From Strigamia acuminata (Eukaryota > Arthropoda > Chilopoda > Geophilomorpha > Linotaeniidae), in contig OX442315.1 in assembly GCA_949358305.1 (NCBI GenBank), positions 18,690,427 to 18,750,426 of the forward strand: 60,000 bases of DNA. Reading direction: 5' to 3'. This document shows positions 45,201 through 57,200 of this stretch, one piece after another. A program made the position numbers and the translations under genes. Below the pieces are notes generated by a model. That model did not search any database. It saw only the letters and a list, made by a program, of their open reading frames with translations, and had not been told where the DNA came from. Position 1 is the first letter of the stretch. Each line of letters opens with the position of its first letter.

Positions 45201-48200
45201 TTTTCTGCTAAGAGGAGATACCATTGACTCCTTACGACTACCTATAATGCAGTCACCAGAAGTTTCAGCATCTGAAACCGGCTAATGGAATTAGTAATAG
45301 TGAAGGCCAATTAACAAAATAACGGAGCAATTCCATTTACCACTACTTCTGGCAACAGTTTGCCATTTTTATCTCATTTCGTTGATCATTTTAGGGTCTT
45401 AAAATGAGCAATGTTATCCCCTTGTATAGAAACAACTTAAAGTTGCCAGTGTTTTTCAGTCAAATTAGTATAAACTACAGTTTGCGTCCGGTACCTTGAT
45501 GCTAAATTCAAACTGCGCATCACATTCTGCGCGTGCATTTAACATGGCGATTGTCGAGCATGATGCTCACAGAGAAAATAAAGCAACAATATATTGGTAC
45601 TACGTTGTAAATAATTTTTAACGATGAGTTTATTGTTGTTTGTTTACTTAATTTTAGCGTTATTAGGCATAATATTGCTAAATAAGAACTGGAGTTAAGA
45701 AATTGTCTGCGCAGTACGAATTTAGTAGCAAGATACCGAGCGCAAACTATAGTAATTCACTGCACAATATTTTACAGAATAGCGGCCAAAATGTTTTATC
45801 CATTTTTCAAATATACTCCACTTAATTCCAACGGCAAATAGTTTTTTATTGTAGTTTTAGCAGCATAAAGTCAAGCAAAAAATAAGAAAAGTTAAGTTTA
45901 TTCCAAGAGAGAAAAAGGTAGAGAGAGAACATAAACATAAAACAATACAGCAAAAGCGGTAGACTTAGCTACTACTGACAAACAACAGCAATAATTCCAA
46001 TGGTCTACTTGACACTATTTATTATTATATTTAACACGAATCTTTATGCTATTTCTTTTTTGGCTGGGCTCTGTTTTTCGCCATCTGTGGCGCTGTGAAT
46101 AACGTTTAAGCCCATTTCCGTTCTTTTGTTGAATTTGCATTTTTCCAATTTGTGCACTGAATGAAATCCTAATAATCGCCACCATCACCCGATTATCGAT
46201 CAATCTGTAAACCACCTCGGGTTGGCTTGCATAAAACAAGAGGCTCGTTGTGTCGTGTTGACATTTGGGAGTAAGCAAGGACAGGATTTGTCCATTTCTG
46301 GATTTGTTTCGTTCTACACTGTCCCTAGAGAAAGGCTCAAGGTTGAATGCGTCTCACTCTCAGGCCTTTAGAGACCCTTTTATCATTACATGGCATAGCC
46401 AAGACAAAGAACAAAACAAAAACCAAAATCTCTTACTTTGTTTGATGAATCTTCCCTCCATTTCCCATTTGCCCTTTTATCTGATCACCATCAGCTGTTG
46501 CAGGCAGCGTCATCTGTTTGAGGATAAAATCCTTCAAAATTCTAGGCCGCATTCAACACCGCAAATCAATTGCAAGTTTCCACTCTCGGATGGATCCACC
46601 ACTGCATTTCAGCTGGATTTCCATTAAAATCAAACCATCATATCCCATCAAACCGCAAATAAGTCAAACAAATTATTCAAACAAACGAATTCCCTTGTAG
46701 TCGAGCAGAGAGAAAGACAGCGTCATCAACTTTTATTTGTTTTGTTTTTTTCCCCATGAGATGTAAAGATATAAGTAAAGGCCATCTGGACGACATTCGA
46801 GATTCATTTAAGCACATTTAAGGCCGAGTGGCTTCCAATCGACCATGTTTACACTTTCTCAAATCGAGTATTTGTGTTAGTTTTAACCCTTGATCCACAC
46901 AAGTGTTGATCCATTCAAGTAGATAAACTCACAGACCCACCACCATGTTTATCCGCCATGCCATCTCGAATCGAAATCTTTGTTCGGGTTTTTATAGCCC
47001 AATCCGTGTCGAAAAAAAGACTTTTCCGAAAAGAAGGAAGAGATTTCCATTTTGTCATTTGCTTCGTTTTTAACATCACCTTCGCTTTCCGGCTGATTAC
47101 ACCTTTGGCGTGACTCTGGCGTCAGATTTTTTTCGCCCCCTGCCGATTTTTCTAAGATATCATTTGTAAAACGGTGAAAACTCTTCCTTCATGACTCGTC
47201 CAAAGCTCTCAGCCATGCGGTTCAATTCTTGGCGTGCCTATTGGAATCCGTGTCTTGTTTTTAAATCATCTCAAGCAAAAGAATTCTGCTACAGAATTAA
47301 ACCAGGGGAAATCGTTACTAAAACCCTTTAAAAAAAACTTGCCAATTTAATGATAAGAGAATAAGTGTGCTGTTTGGTGTTTTTTTTTTTAAATATATTT
47401 TTTTTTTATTTTTCTTAAATTTCTTATATAATTAATCACAAGAATTGAAGTCCATCCAGATAATCCCCACACAAGACATGTGTCCAAAAGAAAAAGTGAG
47501 GTGTTATAGGAAACCAATAAATCTTTAAAAAGAAAGGAAAAGAAAAAGAAAGGTTTCCCAACATCTGTAGCAACTCACTTCAATTTTGACAAGTTTGTTC
47601 TAATTAAAAGTCTAGTGGCATACGGCAGTTTACGAAACCAGGTGAGGTAAAACACTTTGAAATCAGCCAATTTCAAATCAATAAAACAGTAAAAGTCATA
47701 TTTCATGGATACATTTGTTCCAAAAAATAAAAAATAAAAAAATAGATGTGTAGTAGACTGATCTGGGTTCAGAATTGTATCTACATGGTTTTCAACTTAT
47801 TTGCAAAAACTCAAAAAACACTCAAAAGGCCCATATAACACAAGGCATCTGTTTATACGGCTTTGATGTTTCTGGAAACAGCAAAAACAGAAGAAAATAC
47901 ATGAGTGTGTGTGAGGTCTGAGGTTATTTCGGATTTGGGTTTTACAATTCCTTCATTTTCATCCAATTATAATCCACTTCTTTAACAATTATGCATTTGC
48001 TTACATTTTATAAGTGTGGATGCTTCACCTGCAAGCATTATAACAATTGTTAGTTTGCAATTTTTGATGATGGTTTATATACGAGACTTAAAACAGCAAA
48101 AACAGAAATTTTAAATTCACCTATTTTACGTTTAGAAAAATGTAAAGCCGATTTAAACTTGACCTAACCTTCCGTTCTATCACAAGCAACAATACGAAAA

Positions 48201-51200
48201 TGATAACAAACATGCTGCGACAAAATATAAAGAAAAAAAAAGCCTTCGGGTCTGTTTTCTTCTGTTCCACAAACAAGCGAAGATAAAAAAATACATTTAA
48301 CAAAACATTAAAGATAAACAACCTATTATAGAAAAAAACAACGGCTCAAAAAATTCCTCTACTAAAAAACAGCGCGCTTTTTTCAAAAATAAATAAATAA
48401 AAATGAAAAGAAGAATAAAACCAACAAATTTACCCTTAAATACATGAAAACCAACACGAAAATATCTAAATAAATACATCCGAGATATTAATAATAGAAT
48501 TACTTCCCTGATCATTTCTAGTAATAAAGGTACAAGCACTACATTTTCTCGCATTATAAGAATAAAATCAACAACTTAAACCGAAAATTCAATTTATCCC
48601 TTCTGCAAATTCACAAACTGCATGTTGTTGCTCGTATACGATTTCCTTTTCTCCAGATGGAACAGGGATAAAAGCTTTTTTTCCATCTCCCTTCCAATGT
48701 GACGTTCGTTAAGTTGACACTCGAACGTGCCATTCGTAGCTCCCACCTCACCCTCCACTTTTCAGTGCACCTCTAATCGCACGACGGAATGGCTCTTGGC
48801 TAATTGAATGAGGCGCCGACGTCGCCATCTCTGACTTCGTATATACACGCAAGCTGCTGATTTTACAACTTTGTCTTCTTGCGTTTCAGATCACATGTGC
48901 GGAGTGTAAGAGAACAGTTTTTACTACTTGTACACGCTTTAAAAAAAGAAGAAAAAAAAAAAACCCAAAGAAAATTTTAGTCAACTATTGCAAATACAGA
49001 ACAAATCCATTAACGTGATGTGTATATATTTCCTTATTCAGTTACACAATATAAAAAAAAAATTGTAGCTCGTAAATAACATTTTTATTGCCCTTTTTTC
49101 CCCTCCCCCTTTCAAAAAGGAACTTGAGATAGGGAAAATTATAGTGGTGGAAAAGGTGATAAGAAAAGTGAAATATTTTTTTCCCTTTCTTTTCCTTGTG
49201 CGCATAATAAATTAAAACGCCATATGTTTGCTTTTAAGAAAATAAACGCGCGCGCGCGCAAGCCAGTACAAGTAGGGCGCGTTTCTTTCGAGTGTTGGGG
49301 ATGCAGGTGGATGGCAATTGTCGTGGTTGGCACTTGGTGCTAACACGACCCTGGAGATTTTGCCCCGTGTCTTTAATGTCGTTGCTTTTCTTACGAAGAT
49401 GTTCTTTGGGGACGCGCCGTGTCTCGTGCTTAGACCGAAGCGTGCGGTCACTTCATTTGGAACATGGGACTCGTCATCATTACGCCAGATAAATTACGAG
49501 CGCCCATTTCTCCGGGGAACTCGGCTGATGCCCGTTTTAAAGCTGGCGGCAAAATTCACTTTGCATAATATGCAACACGGGCTCTCGAAAATAAATCTTT
49601 CTTTTTGCGTCTTAATGCAATTCAAAGTTGGTGTTGACCGAATTCCACCTTGAACCGTGCGTGCTGTTTGTGGTTTTCCCAGTGTATTAGAACGAAAAAG
49701 GCAGAGGCCGAGCAGGCTCGAGGAACACGCTCGAGAGCCCTTCAACTGTCCATAGGTGGAGAGGTGAGTCCGCCGTTTCGGCGCTGCCAGGCTGAAATAC
49801 GAGCCCCAAAGGTGATGAGAAAAGGAAAGAAAGGAAAGAAAGTGCATTTTGCACTGGCCCTCGAGTCCTCAGTCAAAAACTTTGTTGCCATCCTTCAATT
49901 TCGAGTTGTGCACGGACGCGCACATGCAAATGCCGATTGCCGAGTGGAATTTCGAATTTGGCCCAAATCCGCCGCTTTCGCTCGTCATATCATTTTTCTC
50001 GCTCTTATTTATTCCGCGCTCAATCCATTCCATCTCGTCTCATCTCTCCTTTTCTTTTGTTTCGTTTCAGACGATGAACACTCGGAAGTGCGTGGCCTCG
50101 TCACTCCCGAAGGCTTGTTTGATGGCACCATAATCACGTCCAACCACGAGGAATTCTTCGTGGAACCAGCCACTCATTATTTCCGCGCTCGGCCACGTAA
50201 CTTCCATTCGGTGCTTTACAACGCGGCTGACGTTCGTTTCCCTAACGTGTCACGCTGCGCATCCGAGCGCTTTTATCGACGCATGAAAAATCGACGCTCG
50301 CTGCATCGACAACAGTCGGTAAACCGGAGAAAGATAAGCAACCTGACGGCACATCAGAGACAATCCCGGGTTAAAAATCGCATGGCCAACAGCAGCGTCG
50401 CTAGTTTTTATAGATCGTGGAAAGACACGGTGCATAATGCGTGGTTCGACGGCCAACGAATTGCGCAATTGGACGCGGCGGAGGACGGGGCGCGCAGCAA
50501 ACGGCAGACGCAGTACTTGGACCACGGCGAAGAGGAGTGGGCCGAGGCCGAGACGCCGCCGGCTTGGGTGCTCACTGCGCAGGACAACTTGCGGCGCCGC
50601 TCCGTCCTCGACCCGCGAAAGACCACGTGCATGCTGTACCTGCAGGCAGATCACTTGTTCTACCTGAAAATGGGCAGCATCGAGGCGTGCATCGAGACCA
50701 TGACGCGCCACGTGCAGCGGGTCAATTCCATCTACAAAGTGACCGACTTCGATCAGGATGGACACCCGGACAACATCTCCTTCATGATCAAAAGGATCAA
50801 AGTACACACGCCTCAAGCACTTAAGGACCCTAATTATCGCTTCCCATCCAATTACGGCGTAGAAAAATTCCTCGAACTCTTTTCGGAAGAGGATTACGAT
50901 GCTTTTTGCCTTTCTTACATGTTCACCTACAGGGATTTCGAAGGTGGCACGCTGGGCCTCGCCTGGACCGGAGATCTCAAGAACGCGGGCGGAGTTTGTG
51001 AGAAAAACGGGGTGAGTTGAGTTGAGTGAGTGAGTGAGAGTGCCCTTCTCGTGTCCATGTGTCACCCCGCTATCTCCTTTCGCCAGCATTACAGGGGAAG
51101 CCTCAAAAGCCTCAACACGGGCATCGTGACGCTCCTCAATTACGGCAAACACGTGCCCCCTGCAGTTTCGCACGTCACGCTGGCGCACGAAATCGGCCAC

Positions 51201-54200
51201 AACTTCGGATCACCGGTGAGTAATGACCTCATCAACACAAATTTCCTTTTTCTTCCTAATTAGCTCTATTCGTTCACAATAACGTTAAGCGCGGCAAATT
51301 TGCTTTTCTTATCGAAATTGGACGCCGCTCTTGTTGCCTAATTAAACCCCATCCGGATTTATTCCCCCGGTGGGTCGTGGGTGCCTTTGGCCACTCAACT
51401 TCTTGGCATCATTTTACTCATTAAACATTCATCGCTGTGGCACGACGGGCAGGCAGCCAACACCTCACTTCATTGTGTTCATCTGCCCCTCCACCCTGAG
51501 TGCTATCTGTCTATCCATCCATCCCTGCAACTCAAATGGACGCACCGAAAAAAACAAACTCATTACTCCAATAACCTTTTTTCTTGGATCATTCCAGAGT
51601 TGTAAAACACACACATACAAGCTGATACCAAATAACTTTTAACCTTTCTGGGCTAATAAATTAAGAATTTCAGCGCAACTATACATTCTTCATAACTTCT
51701 AGTTCACATAGCCAGGAAATCTGGACGTTGCTAAATATTTCTTTAACATTATTTATCTTTGCCCCAAAAGCTTTGCTGCAAGTCTCCAACATATGTACAC
51801 AGTCATTTCCTTTTCGGTCAACAATGGATAAATGGTACTAAATAACTAAATATAAACGGCCAAAGAGAAGCTAAAAATAATACGTCAAAACAGTAGAATT
51901 TTGAAGCCTATATGGTTCAAAAACATATTTTATTTTTACATTGCTTTTCGCAGAATGTAGTATACCGCATTCTTTGTTCATTAATCATTAACTAATGAAT
52001 TTCACGCACTCATATTTGTCAAATAATAGTATTGGGAACACATTTCATAATATATTTTACAAGATGTATTTCCATTTGCAAACGAATAGCATGCAAAGAT
52101 GAATTACAAAATGCAGTCTCGCGAAACCCAATGCATTTAAAAATACATTGCAATGTAATTCCAGTGTATTTTTGAACCATATGGGATAGCTTGTTCAAAC
52201 CAGAATATTTAAGCTAGCTTAGCATTTGAATATAGTTCTGAATATTGGTGCGAATTATCTAGTTTAAAAATGTTGCAGCCAATTATATTGCCAAAGCTAG
52301 CCTAGAGCACTTCCCATAATTCCCTGCAAACGGTCAGTTTGATTGTCTATTAGCTTGGATGTGTAGTTTTTTAAAGTCATTTTGTAAAGCAATATCATCC
52401 CAACTTAATATAGGCTAGCCAAGTTAGGGCTTATTTGGTGCGAACAAGATATTACGCCGTGTTTCGGATTTAAACCAGAGAGAATCTTGTGTAAAATTCC
52501 GTGTTTACCCTCGTGACAAGATGAAAAGAACACAACCTTTTGGGGAGTCGTCCGAGTTTCTTTTTAAACACTTTTTAAATACTTGTATGGTCGCACGATT
52601 TATATTCAGGAACGCCATCTCATGTTAACAAGTAGTGCTAATTCTCATGCTGTGTTAATCTTTATTGAATGCGTCTACGGAATAACAAAACTAATGGATT
52701 TCAGCGCTAACTAAAAGCAACTTACCGTATTTTATCGATTAAGAGCAGCGGCTCTTATTCAAAACTGCCATTTTTGTCAGCAATTACAATTTTGGTTTTT
52801 TGTTTGTTACATTTGTTTAATGTAACAAACGAAGTCTGAACGTCACAAACAAAGTGTTCATTCATCGTTTGTGAGGGAAAATACGAAAACAATACCACAC
52901 TTTTGCAAAAATACGGTATTCTTGGTGTTTCAGCCGCGGTTACTATTCGAAAGCGACTCTTAATCGGTAAAATTCGGTATACAAAGTTCAAATCGAGTTT
53001 CGTAAAGTCCCTAATAAATCGTCTTGGAAAAATTAATTTCAACTTTTCAAAGTTACTCCCTGCTATTCACATGTGAAGGAATTTTTTTCTACCCTTCTTT
53101 ACAAGTTGCATCAAACTCAAGAAATTCTTGCCAATAAATATCTAGAACTGTCCACATTTTCTATTGATGTGTCTTGTGGTTTGATAGTTTCTGCAGGTCT
53201 TGGATATCATAGCCACAACACAATAAGCAAAGAGGATGTGTGCAAACATTTCTTTACATTGCACAGATTGCCAATAACATCTGTCTCTTCCATCCGTCTT
53301 TAAACTTTCCAGTTCCACCTTGTGGTTTTCTACTAGTCATGCTAATCCATCTTTCGATTATCGCCAGTTCTTCTCTAACCACATTCCATGTAACCTATTT
53401 CATCGTTTTGGTTGCACAACTTCTAGTCTCGCGACATATTGCTTGACAGGGCTCGAAATGGAAAATTGCTCGAAATGGAAAATTTCACGAACCGGAACGC
53501 CACTTCAAAATTAAAAAAAAATAAAAATAAAAAAAAATAAAAATAAAAATTTGTACATTTAGAAATCCACAAGAAAAATATTATCACAAAGCGGAACAAT
53601 ATTTTCAATTATTTAACGAACCATTCCGAGTCGTGTTGCTTGACAACAGATATATCTCAACATTGCAGGGATGTCCGCGAGATATCTATGAGATTTTTGG
53701 TGTGGCGGGATAATACATTAACCGTAATAACCCAGGCAGACAATACGTGCCAAGAGCAAATACTTTTGGAAAATACAATTAATTTATCCCCATCTGCCAC
53801 GATTCCCTCTTTTTTATCATGTGTGAAGTGGACGTGTCAATTAAGGCAGAAGCCTTTCTTTGCCACTTCCGCCTCCGAATCACTTAACAGGGACCGTGGA
53901 CGCGTGCTTAGCTGTCGGAATGGACTTGTTTAGCTGCAGTTCCTTGTACGTAGCTTGTGAGTGGAACCCGCTTCCTGGCATCTCTTCGATTATGGAACGA
54001 TGGTTTGATGCCACTTGGGAATTCTTCCCCAGTCGCTCTGCTGATGCCGTCTATTCTCCTCCTCTTCGTGCGGCTTCAGCCGATCAAGCGATTTACCTAA
54101 AGCCTTTCCCTTCTGCTAGATGATTAGTGCAGCCTTGCTGCTTGTTTTTAATGTTCGTCGCGTAACTCGAAAGGCTTAACTCATAATTAGGCTGGTGGAC

Positions 54201-57200
54201 CCCTAACGAGTCAAGAGCAAATCACCTCAAAGCAAAATAATTTATGCTTTTATTCATTTCCTAGCTTTTGCGTGGTCGTTACAAATTAAATAGCACGAGA
54301 CAAAAGTGATTTTGTAACCGCCTTTTCGGCTTTACCACTTACGATTCATCAAGTAAACTTTTAACGGTCCTAGTTATTAACTTAATTTTCATTTTTAATA
54401 CGCTAGATTTACATAAATCGTAATGTTTAAGCCAGGCATTCGTCCTTTCTCCTTTCTTTTTTGCCAAAGTAATCGTAAGGAATTTAATCCACGCGAATAA
54501 AATATTTAATGGTGAATAATAAAAAATTTGGATTTAAATTTGAACCAATAGCAATTTGTGTCAGTTTAAAAGACATGAAAGGCAGTTGGAGTTCCCATTA
54601 TTTTTTTTCTTCTTCTAAATTTCACTTTTCTGCTGGGTTTAAGACAAATCTAGATCGTCATTTCAAATTTTCCTTGCAGATTTCTTTTTTTTTCATCTTA
54701 CAAATTATTCTGATAATGTAATTTTTATAAATTGCTGATCCCTGCTTCAATTCTCCGATTTGTTTTTACTTGATTTCAATGCGGTTCCTTCCCCATTTCA
54801 GTTAATTCGAGGTTAGTTAGTTAGTTAGTCGAGAAAAAAGAAAGAAAAAAAAAGAAATCTCAAGTCGCAGGTGCGAATGGCGTCGATTCCTTCGCTTATT
54901 TAATTACACGAAGGTTGGGATCAGACGTTTGTATTCCTCCCACATCCTCCTACGAGTCACGGAACTCACTTCTAATTTTTTTTTCTTTCTTTCTTTCTTC
55001 CTTATACTTGTGCCATCTTACTTGGGATTTCATCCATCATTTCTTCCATCACGACAAGGTTCAGTTTGTGAAAAGACCCAACAACTGAATCAATAGCTTG
55101 ATGCATTGTATTTTCACTGCTGCTGCTTCTTCTTTTTTTTCTTGAAAATCTGAGGATTCACACAAAATTGTTTTCTATCCATGAAAGGATTTGCAAGTGC
55201 TTTCGTTTTTTTTCTCCCTGCAAAAACAAAAATTTGATTATATTTATAAATATAGTATATATAAAAATTTTTTTTTTTTATAAAATTTATAACAATTTCC
55301 TCAATGAAATTAACGTAATGGAAACATTAAAAATTGAAATTCAAGACGCATTAAAGGTAAATCTTAATTGATTTAGCTTTAAAAACATTATTCTAAAATC
55401 TAGCCTCAAGTGCTTACGCTTTGTTACTTCTAAGCCAGAAATTCAAAATTTAACTTGTCGGAATCACAAATAAACGTCCATTGTTCATTAAAGGGGGTCA
55501 TCTTTAATTCATAGTCGAGAATTATTGGCCAAAAAAAAAAGCAAAAAAAAAAAATACATTTCTACCAAAACAGCATCAAATCTGCACTGAAATCAATACT
55601 TTGTTTTTCTCCGTTTCATTTTGTGATTTCGGGGTTGTTAAGTGATATTAAAAATAATAATTTTCCAAAAATCAAATCAAAATTTCCTTCGGCAAAGACA
55701 AATAACTTAAAAGAAAACAAAACATGCCCCGACGGTGCGGCCACGGTTCACTCAGCACCAACGTTTATATTGACACAACAAAAATCGTCTCGCGGCCAAA
55801 TCTTGGCTTGTATTTAACCTAGCAGACCCGTATCTATAAAACCGCTGTTCATACCTCCACGAATACGGGTTACGGCCAGAAACATTCTTCTAATTAAAAC
55901 ACTAAGACCAGTCCGGCCAGCCAACAACAAAAACTCGCGCGGTGTCCAATTAAATTCCATTTAAATGCCTTTCATGTAAGAATGTAAGAATGTAATTGGT
56001 TTCTGACATTTTCAACATTCTTTGTCCGTAAAATTGTCGAGAAGTGACTTTTGGCACTTGGCTCTTTTCAAGCACGATCCCGAGGACGACCGTTTGTGCA
56101 CACCTGGAGGCGAAGACGGCAATTACATTATGTTTGCCAGGGCCACTTCTGGTGACAAAAAGAACAATAACAAGTTTTCGCCCTGTAGTCTCAAGAGCAT
56201 CAATGCCGTACTAAACACCAAAGCCAGAGATGCTAAAGGGTGCTTCACAGGTACCAACCGCAGTGGCGAATTAAGCATTTGGAGGCCCCCAAGCGTAGAA
56301 TAAAAATTACCCACTAACGAAAATACTAACCTTGCACAAACAATTTGCCTTAATTATCGCTAAAAATCAAAATCAAAATCCCCGCGATACCGAAGGTCGG
56401 ATCATTTCGTTGCCTCGGTCGACTTGGGTTTTAACTAAATTCTTACCATATTACCCCGCTTTGGAGGACATGCCCTAACGTTGTGAGTCCGGCCAGAGTG
56501 CCGGGTAATTTAAATTACTGTATTTCTTCGACTCTTATACTATGTTTAACTTAAATGCATGGAATATTTCGAGAGAGATAAAATATTCCGTTTGCACAAA
56601 TGTCATGTAAACAGGGATGACAAGGATTATTCGATAGTGAATAATCCCTCGCAGATGGTTGTTTAATTCAAGTGAACTCAAACTATTTTTATTGCGCATG
56701 CGTGCATCGCTTCCGGCACTTCCCCATTAGTCGAAAACCGAAAGTGATCACGAATTATTTTCTGCATGTAAACATAACGGTTTGATTTCGAATTATTCAC
56801 CACTTGAAATATTCAGTGCATGTAAACGTAGTATAAGGCACCGCGTTGTTAGAGATGCTAATATAGGGAAAAAAGTGAGTCTTAGAATCAAAGAAATACG
56901 GTAACTGCCAGTACCGGATAAAACGACGCTCAATTTTTTTACTTTTATGGTATGTCGCTAAAAGGACCAGCCAATCAGATCCTCAAATCTGTTCGAACTC
57001 GCATTTTAGGGCATGCCTTCCGAAGCGAAGTAATACGACAAGTCTCACGCTCAGTTTGCACTCACCACGCCTTAACTGAGACACACAAAGCGAAACAGAG
57101 TGAAAGAAATCAAACTTACAAGCATTTCATTGCGGAAAAATGGCGACCAAATGATCGGGCTTCTGTACCGAGACCCCAAGCGCGCGCCTCCTACGGTGAT

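Larger units (their letters stand above)
38827..50070 (+). other. Intron 3 of the ADAM10-like gene: mobile-element-rich
   Basis: This 11.2-kb intron holds four short inverted-repeat elements, listed separately (39946-40429, 41949-42328, 43414-43687, 45474-45753). Between them I see no coding exon. The stretch 46000-50070 has only unsupported short frames, A-rich runs (48220-48240, 48940-48965) and a (GC)n dinucleotide at about 49248-49260. Confidence 0.5.
51087..56250 (+). other. kul: Exons 5 and 6 of the ADAM10-like gene: zinc-binding active site
   Basis: Exon 5 (51087-51215) ends with [10 protein letters not shown] and exon 6 (56073-56250) begins with the third zinc ligand, HDPE, so intron 5 splits the HExxHxxGxxH motif just before its last histidine. 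Exon 6 also carries the Met-turn region [13 protein letters not shown] and the end of the catalytic domain ([12 protein letters not shown]). The catalytic Glu459 and all three histidines (458, 462, 468) are present, so the enzyme should be active. Intron 5 is 4.86 kb. Confidence 0.9.

Noticed and set aside
50250-51200. 316-codon open frame on the minus strand
   Set aside because: It lies exactly antisense to the ADAM10-like exon 4 and its neighbour, has no recognisable domain, and is explained by the high GC content of that exon.
53860-54123. 87-codon frame in intron 5
   Set aside because: No recognisable domain, no supporting splice sites, and exons 5 and 6 join in phase without it.
54813-54828. 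GTTA tandem units resembling telomeric repeats
   Set aside because: Only four units, and the unit is not the arthropod TTAGG telomere repeat; it is a simple microsatellite.
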